DNA from: Actinomadura montaniterrae
Lineage (GTDB): Bacteria; Actinomycetota; Actinomycetes; Streptosporangiales; Streptosporangiaceae
Assembly: GCF_008923365.1 (NCBI RefSeq)
Contig: NZ_WBMR01000021.1
Span: 1 to 64,000, forward strand
DNA: 64,000 bases
Direction: 5' to 3'
In this document: one piece after another, positions 27,104-35,960 of the stretch
Layout of the letters: every line of letters begins with the position of its first letter
Position numbering within the stretch: position 1 is the first letter of the stretch
Notes under the pieces: generated by a model
What the model saw: only the letters and a program-made list of their open reading frames with translations
Database searches by the model: none
What the model was told of the DNA's origin: nothing
Made by a program: the position numbers and the translations under genes

Positions 27104-28353
27104 GTGTTGGCCCATCCCAGATGAATGACGGCGACGTCGTCGGCGAGGCCGCCGTGCTCGAGCGAGGCCCGCTCGACGTCGAGGATCAGCGCGTCGACGA
27201 ACTCCTCCGCCGGACGGTGCCGGTGGCGCTGGGCGAGATGGAGCAGGCCCCCCATGTCCAGGTGGCGCCCGTCCGCGCCCGTCTGCACTTCGAACAGGCC
27301 GTCGGTGAACATCACCAGCGACGTCCCGGCCGGTATCTCCAGCTGGTGCTCCTGCCAGGTCTCCAGCCCGGGGACCATCCCCACGCCGAGACCGCCGGGT
27401 GGTTCGAGCAGCCGGACCTGGCCATGGCCGTGCAGCAGCAGACCCGGATGGCCCGCGCGGACCACTTGCGCGACCGGGCTCTCCGGGAACAGCGTCACCG
27501 TGGTGAGAGTGACGAACATCTCCAGCCCGCCCTGCTCGGCGACGAGCAGCTCTTCCAGCATTTGAGGAAGCCGCGCCCCGCGCACCCCGGCCAGCACGAA
27601 GGACCGCCACGCGACCCGCAGGCTCACACCCAGCGCCGCCGCCGCTGGATCGTGCCCGGAGACGTCCCCGATGACGGCGTGCACCTGCCCGTCGTCGGTC
27701 TCGACCACGTCGTAGAAGTCGCCGCCGAGCAGCGAATGTACCCGTCCCGGCCGGTACCGCGTCACCACCTGCAGGTCCGGGTTGGCCACCCGCGGGCTCG
27801 GCAGCAGCCCCCGCTCCAGCCGGGCGTTCTCCTCGGCGCGCAGCTGCTCGGCCTGCAGCGCCGCGACGGCCTGCTGCACCTGCCGCCGCTGGACGGCGTA
27901 CCGGACGGCTCGTCCGAGGCCGTCGGGCTCCAGCTGCGCCTTGGACAGGTAGTCCTGGGCGCCTGCGGCGACCGCGGCCATCCCGGCCTGCGATTCCGCG
28001 AGGCCGGTCAGCACGACGACGGCCGTGCCGGGCGCCCATTCCAGGACCTGCCGCAGCACCTGGAGCCCTTGCGCCTCGCCCAGGTGGAGGTCCAGCAGTA
28101 CGCAATCGGGTCCTGGACGCGCGGTCAGCGGCTTCCGCGCCTCGCGGAGCGAACGCACCCACTGCAGCGATGCCTGCAGCCCGGTGTCGGCGAGGATGTC
28201 CTCGACCAGCAGCGCGTCGCCGGGATCGTCCTCCACCAGGAGGATCTCCAGCAGCCCCAGGCCAGGGGCACTGTCCGGAGAGTCGGCGGCGGCGCCGAGC
28301 ACGCCGGGCGCCGAAGGCGCGGTCACCGCCGCCATCTCGCGCTGCCGCGTCAT
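27100..28353 (-). CDS. Receiver-PP2C (SpoIIE/RsbU-type) phosphatase
   Basis: A 417-residue two-domain protein. The receiver (about 35-155) has LLVEDDPGD, phosphoacceptor Asp in VLLDLHLGEAQG and YLSKAQL. A helical linker follows, then the PP2C-like domain (about 185-415): LLGGDFYDVV, GDVSGHDPAAAAL, RAGHPG, MFTDGLFE and LADDVAVIHL carry the metal-binding Asp residues. It likely dephosphorylates a STAS antagonist when its receiver is phosphorylated by the co-encoded kinase. It is first in the phosphatase-kinase-receiver operon. Confidence 0.92.
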   Translation of the reverse strand: MTRQREMAAVTAPSAPGVLGAAADSPDSAPGLGLLEILLVEDDPGDALLVEDILADTGLQASLQWVRSLREARKPLTARPGPDCVLLDLHLGEAQGLQVLRQVLEWAPGTAVVVLTGLAESQAGMAAVAAGAQDYLSKAQLEPDGLGRAVRYAVQRRQVQQAVAALQAEQLRAEENARLERGLLPSPRVANPDLQVVTRYRPGRVHSLLGGDFYDVVETDDGQVHAVIGDVSGHDPAAAALGVSLRVAWRSFVLAGVRGARLPQMLEELLVAEQGGLEMFVTLTTVTLFPESPVAQVVRAGHPGLLLHGHGQVRLLEPPGGLGVGMVPGLETWQEHQLEIPAGTSLVMFTDGLFEVQTGADGRHLDMGGLLHLAQRHRHRPAEEFVDALILDVERASLEHGGLADDVAVIHLGWANT

Positions 28354-28415
28354 CAGCTACTCCAACTCTCCTGTGGCCTCCTCGGCCCGGGCCGACCCTC
28401 GACGAGCGATAATAG

Positions 28416-28429
28416 TTGCCATCCGGCAA
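28416..28429. promoter_or_regulatory. Palindrome upstream of phosphatase-kinase operon
   Basis: TTGCC-ATCC-GGCAA about 65 bases upstream of the phosphatase start, beside an AT-rich ATAATA stretch in otherwise GC-rich DNA. On the minus strand TATTAT lies just downstream, so this may be the operon promoter with its operator. Confidence 0.45.
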
Positions 28430-28688
28430 ATGTATAGGGGTGAAGCAAACCGGACGCTCTGGCCTGCGCCTGTCCGACCTGGAGAGATTCCCGCCGGCGG
28501 CACTCAACGCCTGAGGCGGGCACCGCCATGGATCACGGCCGAGCGCGCCGGCACGGCCAGGCAGCGCAAGGACCCAAGCCCGGGCCCGCTGCCGAGCCGT
28601 CACGCATAAGACCCTCTACGTCGGGAACGGTCGATCTGGCTACAGATAGTGACCGTTTATAGGCAGGAGGGTCGGTGCCCTCGTCGCC

Positions 28689-28970
28689 ATGTCCGCCGAC
28701 TTCGGCAGCACCCCCGGCGTTTCCCCCCTGGAAGAAGCCGTTCGCTCCTTGCTGACGGTGTGGAATCGAGCCCGCCGCACCGTAGCGGCGCACCTGTCCC
28801 CGGTGCAACTGGACGCCATGGAGATCATCTCCGACGGAGCGGACCTGCTCGACGATCTGCGCCACCGCCGCCGCACCCGAGATACAGGCCGTCCTGGAAC
28901 ACCTGACCGCCACCGAACGCGCGCAACTCCAACAGGGCCTTCACGCGAGCTCGTCAAGGCCTGCACCGGC
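28689..28970 (+). pseudogene. Broken duplicate of the 12.3-kb MarR gene
   Basis: From about 28600 the DNA aligns with the upstream region and start of the MarR gene at 12285, including the shared block GTGACCGTYTATANGCAGGA. The protein begins MSADFGSTPGVSPLEEAVRSLLTVW and LSPVQLDAMEI as in the intact copy. About 150 bases encoding the winged helix are missing: DAMEI joins straight to DGADLLDDLR. A frameshift then puts the C-terminal helix (IQAVLEHLTATERAQLQ) in another frame. It cannot bind DNA. Confidence 0.75.
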
Positions 28971-29118
28971 GGCCCGGACCACCCGCATCCATGCCGTCCC
29001 TCACCGGCGCGCTGACCCACGCCGTGACGGTCATGAAGACCCTGGACTCCAGCCTGGCGGTCGGCCTGTTCGGGCCTTGAGCGGTTGCTCGACTTTGGCG
29101 GGGCCTGGACGGGTGAAG

Positions 29119-30150
29119 TCAGGCCACCCACTCTTTGAGTTGGCGGACGATTCCGGCGGGGTCGTCGCCGACAGGGGTCACCTGGAGATTGGTGACGCCG
29201 GACTCGCGGAAGGCTTCGATCCGCTCCCGGACGTAGGAGGCCGGGCCGACGAGGTTGATCTGTTCGAGCAGCTGGAGTGGGACCTTGGCCTCGGCTTCCT
29301 TCTTCTTGCCGTCGAGGTAGAGGTCCTGGATCTCCTTGGCCTCGGCTTCGTAGCCGTAGCGTCGGACGAGGTCGTTGAAGAAGTTCTTGCCGCGGGCGCC
29401 CATGCCTCCGATGTAGAGCGCGAGTATCGGTCGCGCGAGGTCGAGTATCCCCTTCACGTCCTCGCCGATAGCGACGATGCCACCGGCGACGACCTCCAGA
29501 GGCGCGAGGTTTTCGGAGCGCTTCGCGGTCCCTGCTGCAAGGGCGTCGCCCCATACCCCGGCGGCGGCCTCGGGGACGTACAGGAAAGGCAGCCAGCCGT
29601 CGGCGTACTCCGCCGCGCCTTCGACCGATTTCGGTCCCAGCGCGGCGACGTAGAGCGGAACCGAGGGGCGCACCGGCTCGGTCATGATCTTCAGCGGCTC
29701 ACCGAGGCCGGTGCCCTGACCGGCCGGGAGAGGGATCTCGAAGGAGCGGCCGCTGTAGTCGACCGCCTCGCGCCGCAGGGCCGCGCGGATGATCTCGACG
29801 GTCTCCCTGGTACGGCCGGTCGACCGTACGAAGGGCATGCCGTGCCACCCCTCGATGATCTTCGGGTTGGAGGCGCCGAGGCCGATGACGGCGCGACCGC
29901 CGGACACGCTGTCGAGGCCGGCCGCGGTCGAGGCGAGCATGGTCGGGGTGCGGGAGTAGACGTTGAGGATGGCCGCGCCGATCTCCACTCGCGAAGTGCG
30001 GGCCGCCAGGTAGCCCATCAGGGTCGGCGAGTCATAGCCGTACCCCTCGGCGACCCAGACGGTGTCGAGCCCGGCGGCCTCGAGCCGAGCGATGTGGTCG
30101 GCGGCCTCGCGCGGGTCGGTGCCGTAGGTGAGCATCGTCGAGATCTTCAT
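29119..30150 (-). CDS. LLM-class (F420-dependent type) oxidoreductase
   Basis: A 343-residue TIM-barrel luciferase-like enzyme, cytoplasmic. Hallmarks include WVAEGYGYDSPTLMGYLAARTSRVEIGAAI near the N-terminus, SGGRAVIGLGASNPKIIEGWHG, and the C-terminal LVGPASYVRERIEAFRESGVTNLQVTP. F420 rather than FMN use is inferred from actinobacterial relatives. It is last in a four-gene operon with SDR, amidohydrolase and acyl-CoA ligase genes, suggesting catabolism of a carboxylic or aromatic compound. The gap to the SDR stop is about 10 bases. Confidence 0.9.
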   Translation of the reverse strand: MKISTMLTYGTDPREAADHIARLEAAGLDTVWVAEGYGYDSPTLMGYLAARTSRVEIGAAILNVYSRTPTMLASTAAGLDSVSGGRAVIGLGASNPKIIEGWHGMPFVRSTGRTRETVEIIRAALRREAVDYSGRSFEIPLPAGQGTGLGEPLKIMTEPVRPSVPLYVAALGPKSVEGAAEYADGWLPFLYVPEAAAGVWGDALAAGTAKRSENLAPLEVVAGGIVAIGEDVKGILDLARPILALYIGGMGARGKNFFNDLVRRYGYEAEAKEIQDLYLDGKKKEAEAKVPLQLLEQINLVGPASYVRERIEAFRESGVTNLQVTPVGDDPAGIVRQLKEWVA

Positions 30151-30160
30151 GAGCGGTGCC

Positions 30161-30964
30161 TCACTTCGACGCCGGCGAGTCGAAGCCCGCGCCCATGCCG
30201 ATGCCGGCGCCGCCGTCGACCGGGATCACCGCGCCGGTGACGAACCGCAGGTTGGGTGACACGAGCGCACCGACCAGGTCGGCGAACTCGCGGGGCATCC
30301 CGATGCGCCCCATCGGTACCCCGTTCCCGAGGCTCGCCTTGGACAGCTCTGGCTGCCGTTCCAGCAGTCCGCCCAGCAGGGCGGTGTCGAAGAATCCGGA
30401 CAGCAGGGTGTTGACGTTGATGTCCTGCCTGGCGACCTCCAGGGCGAGGGTCCTGGCGTAGCCGATCACCGCCGACCACACGCCGACGGACGCCGCCATG
30501 CCGACGGCCGGACGTTCGACGACGCCGGAGACCACGTTGAGGATGCTGCCGCCTTCGGCGGTCATGTATGGCAACGTGGCTCGCACGGATCTGACGACGT
30601 AGAAGAAGTGGCGCTCGAAGGCCTTCCGCCACACCTCGTCGGTGAGCTCGGAGATGCGCCGGATCGGCGGTCCGCCGTCATTGGTGACCAGGACGTGAAC
30701 GGCTGGACCGAACCGCTCAACGGTCGAGGCGGTGACGCGCTCGATGTCGGTCTCCGCCGAGCAGTCGGCGGCCAGCCCGAGGACCTTCTCCTCGCCGTAC
30801 ACGCCGGCAAGCCGTTGCGCGGCGGCTGCCACCTTCTCCGCGCGTCGCGCGAAGATCGTGACATTGGCGCCTTCCTTCAGAAGCCGATCGGCGATGGCGT
30901 ATCCCAAGCCCTCGCTGCCGCCGCCGACGATGGCGACCTTGCCGGTCAGCCCGACGTCCATCAC
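30161..30964 (-). CDS. SDR-family protein with degenerate catalytic motif
   Basis: A 267-residue Rossmann-fold protein. The cofactor loop is VGGGSEGLG (for TGxxxGxG), the NNAG motif appears as TNDGG, and the structural Ser is in NVVSGVV. At the YxxxK position 13 residues later the sequence reads ASVGVWSAV, so Tyr is replaced by Ser and Lys by Trp. It may bind NAD(P) or act differently from classic SDRs. It overlaps the amidohydrolase stop by 4 bases, so the genes are coupled. Confidence 0.85.
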   Translation of the reverse strand: MMDVGLTGKVAIVGGGSEGLGYAIADRLLKEGANVTIFARRAEKVAAAAQRLAGVYGEEKVLGLAADCSAETDIERVTASTVERFGPAVHVLVTNDGGPPIRRISELTDEVWRKAFERHFFYVVRSVRATLPYMTAEGGSILNVVSGVVERPAVGMAASVGVWSAVIGYARTLALEVARQDINVNTLLSGFFDTALLGGLLERQPELSKASLGNGVPMGRIGMPREFADLVGALVSPNLRFVTGAVIPVDGGAGIGMGAGFDSPASK

Positions 30965-31845
30965 TGAACTCCGATCGAGGTGAGGAATGCTTCGGCGTTG
31001 CCGGAGAACACGTCATCGAGGACATCGGCGGAGAAGCCTTCCTCGCGCCATTCCGCGACCAGCCTTTCGTGGGTGAGCATCGGGTAGTCGGCTCCGAAGA
31101 AGACCTTCTTGCGCAGCCGCTTACCGATCTCGCGCTTGAGCTCGTCGGGGAAGTAACGCGGTGACCAGCCGTGGAGCTCCATCCACACGTTCGCCTTGTG
31201 CAGTGCGACCGCGATCATCTCCGACTGCCAGGGCCACGCCACCCGGGCCGCGATCACGTTGAGATCGGGATGCTTGGCCGCGACGCGGTCGACGTAACGG
31301 GGGTGGCAGCCCTCCAGGGTGATCCCCATGCCTCCGCGGGTACCGGCCCCGGTGGCCGACATACCGACGTGGACCAGGACGGGACGGTTGGCCTCGACGC
31401 ACATGTTCAGGCAGGTCTCCCATTCCGGCTGGTCGGGCGTCCCGGCCGGCGTGAACGAGTGGACCGTCAGCCCGACGAGTCCCGGGCCCTCGCTCAGGCA
31501 ACGCTCGAATTCCTTGACATGAGCCGGTTGCGTGGGGTCGATGCCGATCCAGTTGCCCAGCACGACGTCCGGGTGCTCGCGCGCATAGTCGAAGGCGTAG
31601 TCATGCTGGTCGCGTAGCGCACCTGCGTCCATCGTGTAGGTGAACGCGAAGTCGAGCATCGCCCTGACATTGGCGCGGCGGAACTGGACGGCCTGCTCCT
31701 CCTCGCTGACGAAGCTCATGTCCCACTTGAAGTAGCCCTTCAGAGCCTCGCGGTCCTTGGCGGTCTCGTACGGGCTTCCCTTCCATCCTCGCTCTGTGCC
31801 CCAGTGGGAGTGGAAATCGATCAGTCGGGCCGGTGGTACGTTCAC
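30961..31845 (-). CDS. Amidohydrolase (Amidohydro_2, ACMSD-like)
   Basis: A 294-residue TIM-barrel metal enzyme. The N-terminal HxH metal site is LIDFHSHWG. Later His residues are in VLVHVGMS and the C-terminal Asp in VFFGADYPML. The family contains decarboxylases of aromatic/enol acids and lactone or amide hydrolases; the cluster setting suggests acid decarboxylation or ring-product hydrolysis. It follows the acyl-CoA ligase by 45 bases and overlaps the SDR gene. Confidence 0.88.
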   Translation of the reverse strand: MNVPPARLIDFHSHWGTERGWKGSPYETAKDREALKGYFKWDMSFVSEEEQAVQFRRANVRAMLDFAFTYTMDAGALRDQHDYAFDYAREHPDVVLGNWIGIDPTQPAHVKEFERCLSEGPGLVGLTVHSFTPAGTPDQPEWETCLNMCVEANRPVLVHVGMSATGAGTRGGMGITLEGCHPRYVDRVAAKHPDLNVIAARVAWPWQSEMIAVALHKANVWMELHGWSPRYFPDELKREIGKRLRKKVFFGADYPMLTHERLVAEWREEGFSADVLDDVFSGNAEAFLTSIGVQ

Positions 31846-31890
31846 GCTGAGCGCCTTTCATGAATGGCCGCGGGAAGGGCCTCGGGATGG

Positions 31891-33486
31891 TCAGTGGACA
31901 TTGCGGGCCGAGCCGTCCCAGAACGGCGCGCGCAGGCGCTTCTTGTCGACCTTTCCCACCGGCGTGGCAGGAAGTGAGTCCACGACCACGACCTTCTTGG
32001 GCGCGTACATCGAGCCCTTGACCCGCTTCACGTAGGACTGGAGCGCGGGAATGTCGACCTGCCGCCCCGATCGCGGGACCACGAACGCGGTGACGAGCTC
32101 GCCCCAGCGGCCGTCCGGCACGCCGATGACGGCGGCCGCGCCCACCGAAGGGTGCGCCGTCAGAACGGCCTCGACCTCGCTCGCGTAGATGTTGAAACCG
32201 CCCGAAATGATCATGTCCTTCTTGCGGTCCACGATGTAGATCAGGCCGTCGGTGTCCTGGCGGGCGAGGTCTCCGGTGTGGAGCCATCCGCCCTTGAGCG
32301 CCACTTCCGTCTCGTCGGGGAGGTTCCTGTAGCCCTGCATCACCCCGCGGCCCCGCATGGCGATCTCGCCCACCTCGCCCAGAGGAACGTCGTGGCCGTC
32401 GTCGTCGACGAGCCTGATGCGGTTGCCGACCACGGGACGGCCGCAGGAGGCGAGTTGCTCAAGGCTCGCGGTCTCGTGTGCGGCCTTGGTCAGGACCGTC
32501 CCGAGGCCGGCCGACTCCGTCTGCCCGTAGATCTGGGCGAAGACCGGACCGATCCGCTCGCGAGCCTCCGCCAGCCGCACCGGCGACATCGGCCCGGTCG
32601 CGTACCAGATCACCTCGAGGCTGGAGAGGTCCCTGGTCTCCGGACGCTCCTGATCCAGCAAGGTGTAGATCATCGTCGGAAGGCCGCTCACGCAGTTGAT
32701 GTGCTCGGCCTCGATGACGTCGAGGAACCGGCTCGGCTCGAAGCCCTGCTCGATCACGACCGTGCCGCCGCGCAGCAGGGTCGGGATGACGGCCAGCCCG
32801 GCCGCGTGGGTGAGCGGGGCCGCTGCCAGGTACCGCGGGAGGTGCGGCTGCTCGAAGTCGGCCATGTGCGCATAGACCATCTGCACCATCGACCGATGAG
32901 GCTGCATCACGCCCTTGGGCCTGCCGGTCGTCCCACCGGTGTACTGCAGCCAGGCGACGTCCGTCTCCGTCGCCGGACCACGGTCCAGCGATCGGACCGC
33001 CGCGGGCTCGCCCTCGGACAGGCCACCGTCGGCGGGGATCACCATCAGGTGGCGCAGCGAGTCGACCTCGGCGAGGACCTGGCGGCCATGCTCCTCCAGG
33101 GGCGCGGTCACCACCAGCACCGTGGCCTCCGCGTCCCCGCAGACGGTGATGTGGTCCGCGACCGAGGCCAGGGCCTGCAGCCCGGTGAAGCGGCCGCCCA
33201 GGAGATACGTCGCGGCCTGGACGATCCACGATTCCGGCATGTTCGGACTGAGCATCGTGACCCCGACGCCGAGCCCCACTCCCCGATGGGCCAGCGCGGC
33301 CACATACTGCGCGAGAAGGTCCCTGACGTGCGCATAGGTCAGTCGCCGATCTCCGGCCACGAAGGCCTCGGACGAGCCGTGCCGGCTGAGCGCCTGCAGG
33401 ATCAGGTCACCGAGCGTGACTCCGGAGGATGCCGCCGTAGCGGCCGGCGAAGCCGCAGCACCGTGACCCGGAAGGTGGTGAGACAT
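31891..33486 (-). CDS. Acyl-CoA synthetase / AMP-dependent ligase
   Basis: A 531-residue ANL-superfamily enzyme that activates a carboxylic acid with ATP and CoA. Motifs: P-loop-like YTGGTTGRPKGV, IYGQTESAG (A5), GWLHTGDLARQD (A7), DRKKDMIISGGFNIYASEVE (A8) and the catalytic Lys in PATPVGKVDKKRLR (A10). It is the first gene of the operon, feeding its CoA thioester to the downstream enzymes. A His-rich Ala linker precedes the domain. Confidence 0.92.
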   Translation of the reverse strand: MSHHLPGHGAAASPAATAASSGVTLGDLILQALSRHGSSEAFVAGDRRLTYAHVRDLLAQYVAALAHRGVGLGVGVTMLSPNMPESWIVQAATYLLGGRFTGLQALASVADHITVCGDAEATVLVVTAPLEEHGRQVLAEVDSLRHLMVIPADGGLSEGEPAAVRSLDRGPATETDVAWLQYTGGTTGRPKGVMQPHRSMVQMVYAHMADFEQPHLPRYLAAAPLTHAAGLAVIPTLLRGGTVVIEQGFEPSRFLDVIEAEHINCVSGLPTMIYTLLDQERPETRDLSSLEVIWYATGPMSPVRLAEARERIGPVFAQIYGQTESAGLGTVLTKAAHETASLEQLASCGRPVVGNRIRLVDDDGHDVPLGEVGEIAMRGRGVMQGYRNLPDETEVALKGGWLHTGDLARQDTDGLIYIVDRKKDMIISGGFNIYASEVEAVLTAHPSVGAAAVIGVPDGRWGELVTAFVVPRSGRQVDIPALQSYVKRVKGSMYAPKKVVVVDSLPATPVGKVDKKRLRAPFWDGSARNVH

Positions 33487-33551
33487 GCCTCAAGCGTGGC
33501 CGCCGGACGCGCGGGCGTGCCACCGATGTTCCGCCCGGATTTTTCGATAAC

Positions 33552-33566
33552 CCGCCAGTCTGGCGG
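33552..33566. promoter_or_regulatory. CCGCCA-GTC-TGGCGG palindrome
   Basis: A perfect 6-bp inverted repeat with 3-base spacer lies just after the AraC gene stop and 65 bases before the ligase start on the minus strand. It could be the AraC regulator's binding site or a short terminator; no T-run follows. Confidence 0.45.
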
Positions 33567-33575
33567 AGGGGACGC

Positions 33576-34355
33576 TCAGCTGTGAGCCGCACCCGCCGTG
33601 GAGCGGTAACGACCGGGCGTCTGGCCGACGAGATCGGTAAAGGCGCTGATGAAGCTGCCGGGGTTCGCCCAGCCGAGTCGCATCGCCGTCTCGGTGACCG
33701 AGGTACCTTCACTGAGTTCGAGCAGCGCTCGCTGAATCCGCAGCAGCGTCCGCCACTGATGGAAGCTCATCGACAATTCGCTGCCGAACAGCCGGCTGAG
33801 CGTCCGTTCACTCGAGCCGGTTCGGTGCCCCAGCTCAGCCAGCGTCGCCGAAATGGCCGGGTCGGCGTGCAGCAGGTCGGTGACGGCCTTGAGGCGAGGA
33901 TCGCTCGGCTCCGGCAGCCGCAGTGGCTCCTGCGGAGCCCGGACCAACTCCGCGCCGATCACCGCGAACAGCAGACCACCACGCTCACTCCCGGCAGGCT
34001 CACGCTCGCTGGTGATCGCCAGGTATGCCTCGCGCAGCAGCCCACTGGCCACGAAGACCGACGGCTCGGGCGGCAGTTCCTCGGACAACGCCGCCGGAAC
34101 CGGGAGCACGCGAACATCGGTCTCGCCGTAAGAGTGACTGCTGTGGACGAAGAAGGGCGGCACCCACGTGATGCGGTTCGCCGGCGCCACCCAGGTGCCG
34201 ACCTTGGTCGTCGTGACGAGCGCCCCTGAGGCGGCGTACCTCAGCTGGCCGTAGTCATGGAAGTGCGCGGCGATGTCCTCACCATGCGCCAAGGGCTCAC
34301 AGACCGGCGAGTCGTCCGTCCAGAACACGGCCTCCTGCACAACCTCACTCATCAC
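33576..34355 (-). CDS. AraC family transcriptional regulator
   Basis: A 259-residue regulator. The N-terminal half is a cupin-like ligand domain (HFHDYGQLRYAASGA). The C-terminal two helix-turn-helices include SATLAELGHRTGSSERTLSRLF and GTSVTETAMRLGWANPGSFISAFTDLVGQTPGRYR. It lies immediately upstream of the ligase-amidohydrolase-SDR-LLM operon on the same strand, so it probably activates that operon in response to its substrate. Confidence 0.92.
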   Translation of the reverse strand: MMSEVVQEAVFWTDDSPVCEPLAHGEDIAAHFHDYGQLRYAASGALVTTTKVGTWVAPANRITWVPPFFVHSSHSYGETDVRVLPVPAALSEELPPEPSVFVASGLLREAYLAITSEREPAGSERGGLLFAVIGAELVRAPQEPLRLPEPSDPRLKAVTDLLHADPAISATLAELGHRTGSSERTLSRLFGSELSMSFHQWRTLLRIQRALLELSEGTSVTETAMRLGWANPGSFISAFTDLVGQTPGRYRSTAGAAHS

Positions 34356-34596
34356 CAGCCACCCTAGCCCGCACTGGCGGCCAACCAGAACAACCAGCCC
34401 CTACTCCAACAACACGCCGGGCAAGGGCTCCACTCCGCATCTCCAAGGTGGACGGGACGTTCCGCCGCCTTCCCAAACCGACAGGGCGAGACAGGTGGAC
34501 GAGCTGAACTCACCCGAACGCCTGGCAGACGGTGAGACCGTGTCTCCGACTAGGTCTCGTCCCACCCTGCCGAGGCCATCGAAGATGGGGGCCAAC

Positions 34597-35424
34597 ATGC
34601 ACAGGGGGCAAGGAGCGCCAGACGAGGAGCCGCTCGTAGGAGAAGGTGTAACTGCCAACATCACACGCGTCGCAGACACCGTCCGGCGACCGGTCAGGCC
34701 CTTCACCTCCACGATCCAGGCCTATCTCTCGCACCTTCACCGAGCCGGGTTCACTGACGCCCCCCCGACCACTGGGGATCGACGAACAGGGGCGAGAGGT
34801 GCTGTCGTTCGTGCCGGGGGATGTGCCACGCGAGCCGCTCCACCCGAGGCGGTGGGAGAGGACGTTCTCGCCGCCTTGGCTCGTCTGATCCGGCGGCTCC
34901 ATGACGCCGCGCAGGGCTGGACGCCACCCGACGATGCCGTTTGGGCGACGCTGCCGGGCACGCAAAACATTCCGCTGGTCGACACCGACGCCGAACTGGT
35001 CGGCCATCGCGACTTCTGCCCGGGCAACGTGATCTTCCGCGACGGCCTTCCCGCGGCGCTCATCGACTTCGACCTCGCCAGGCCGACCACCCGCGTCTAT
35101 GACATCGCCAACGCCCTCTACTGGTGGGCACCACTACTGCATCCACAGGACCGAATCCCCGCCCTGGCCCAGGCCGACATTCCCCACCGCGCGGCCATCT
35201 TCGCCGACGCCTACGGGATGACCGTCCAACAGCGTCGCGACCTGGTCCCTCTGGCCAGGCGAATGATCCATCGCTTCCACCTGACCAGCCGCGCCGCAGC
35301 AGAAGCAGACCCGGTGTTCCGGCGCCTATGGAACCAAGGCGTCAAGGACCGCATGCCAAGGGCCGAAGCCTGGATCACGCAGGAAGGGACGGCTATCGCA
35401 GCCCGGCTCCGCTCTCAACAATGA
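34597..35424 (+). pseudogene. Aminoglycoside-phosphotransferase-like gene with two compensating frameshifts
   Basis: The C-terminal part carries the kinase signature VGHRDFCPGNVIFRDGLPAALIDFDLA (catalytic Asp/Asn and metal Asp). The N-terminal part (MHRGQGAPDEEPLVGEGVT) matches relatives. Between 34767 and about 34840 the correct reading (PRPLGIDEQGREVLSFVPGDVPREPL) is in the +2 frame: an extra C in the C7 run (34760-34766) and a missing C near 34841 account for both shifts. As written the protein would carry about 25 wrong residues in the N-lobe. Confidence 0.75.
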
Positions 35425-35666
35425 CCCCCAATCGCCGCCAAGGCAGCCAGGGCAGCGATCGTCCGCCGACAAGGCCTCCCCCATAGTCGAAGGCCTCACT
35501 GAGGGCACCAACCACCTCACCTCTCCGATTGATCTGGAGACTGGCGGCAAGGCAGGTCGGCCTGAGTGGTGGGTGTCCTCCTGGAGCCGCGGGAAACGGT
35601 TGCCCCGAACAGCAAAGATGTTCTAGCTTTTCCGTGCTTGTCATGCCTCGTAAGCACGGGGGTGGG

Positions 35667-35960
35667 ATGGGACTGATCGAGGCGGATTTTCGGACGTTCG
35701 AGGAGAGCGAGCGCTGCTTCCGGCAGGCCCTGCACTCGATGGAGGAGATCCTCACCAGACTCGAGCACCAGTTGAGCGTCCATCTGGACGAGTGGGAAGG
35801 CGACGACCGCCGCGCCTACCAGGCCGCAGCCGATTCCTGGCACCGTGCGGCCCGGGAGATCTCCCGCAAGATCGACCACTTGCACGTCCGCATCCAGGTC
35901 GCGCACCGCAACTTCAGAGCCGCACACGCAGCCAACCAGCAGATGTGGACGCCCCTGTGA
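35667..35960 (+). CDS. WXG100-family (Esx-like) protein
   Basis: A 97-residue all-helical protein, the usual WXG100 size, with the central turn motif WEGDDRRAYQAAADSWHRA. Such proteins are secreted by, or chaperone cargo for, the type VII (ESX) system. The ATG follows GGGGGTGGG; an in-frame ATG at 35643 would add 8 residues. Its stop overlaps the GTG of the next gene (GTGA), so it is coupled to the large toxin-like protein. Confidence 0.85.
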   Translation: MGLIEADFRTFEESERCFRQALHSMEEILTRLEHQLSVHLDEWEGDDRRAYQAAADSWHRAAREISRKIDHLHVRIQVAHRNFRAAHAANQQMWTPL

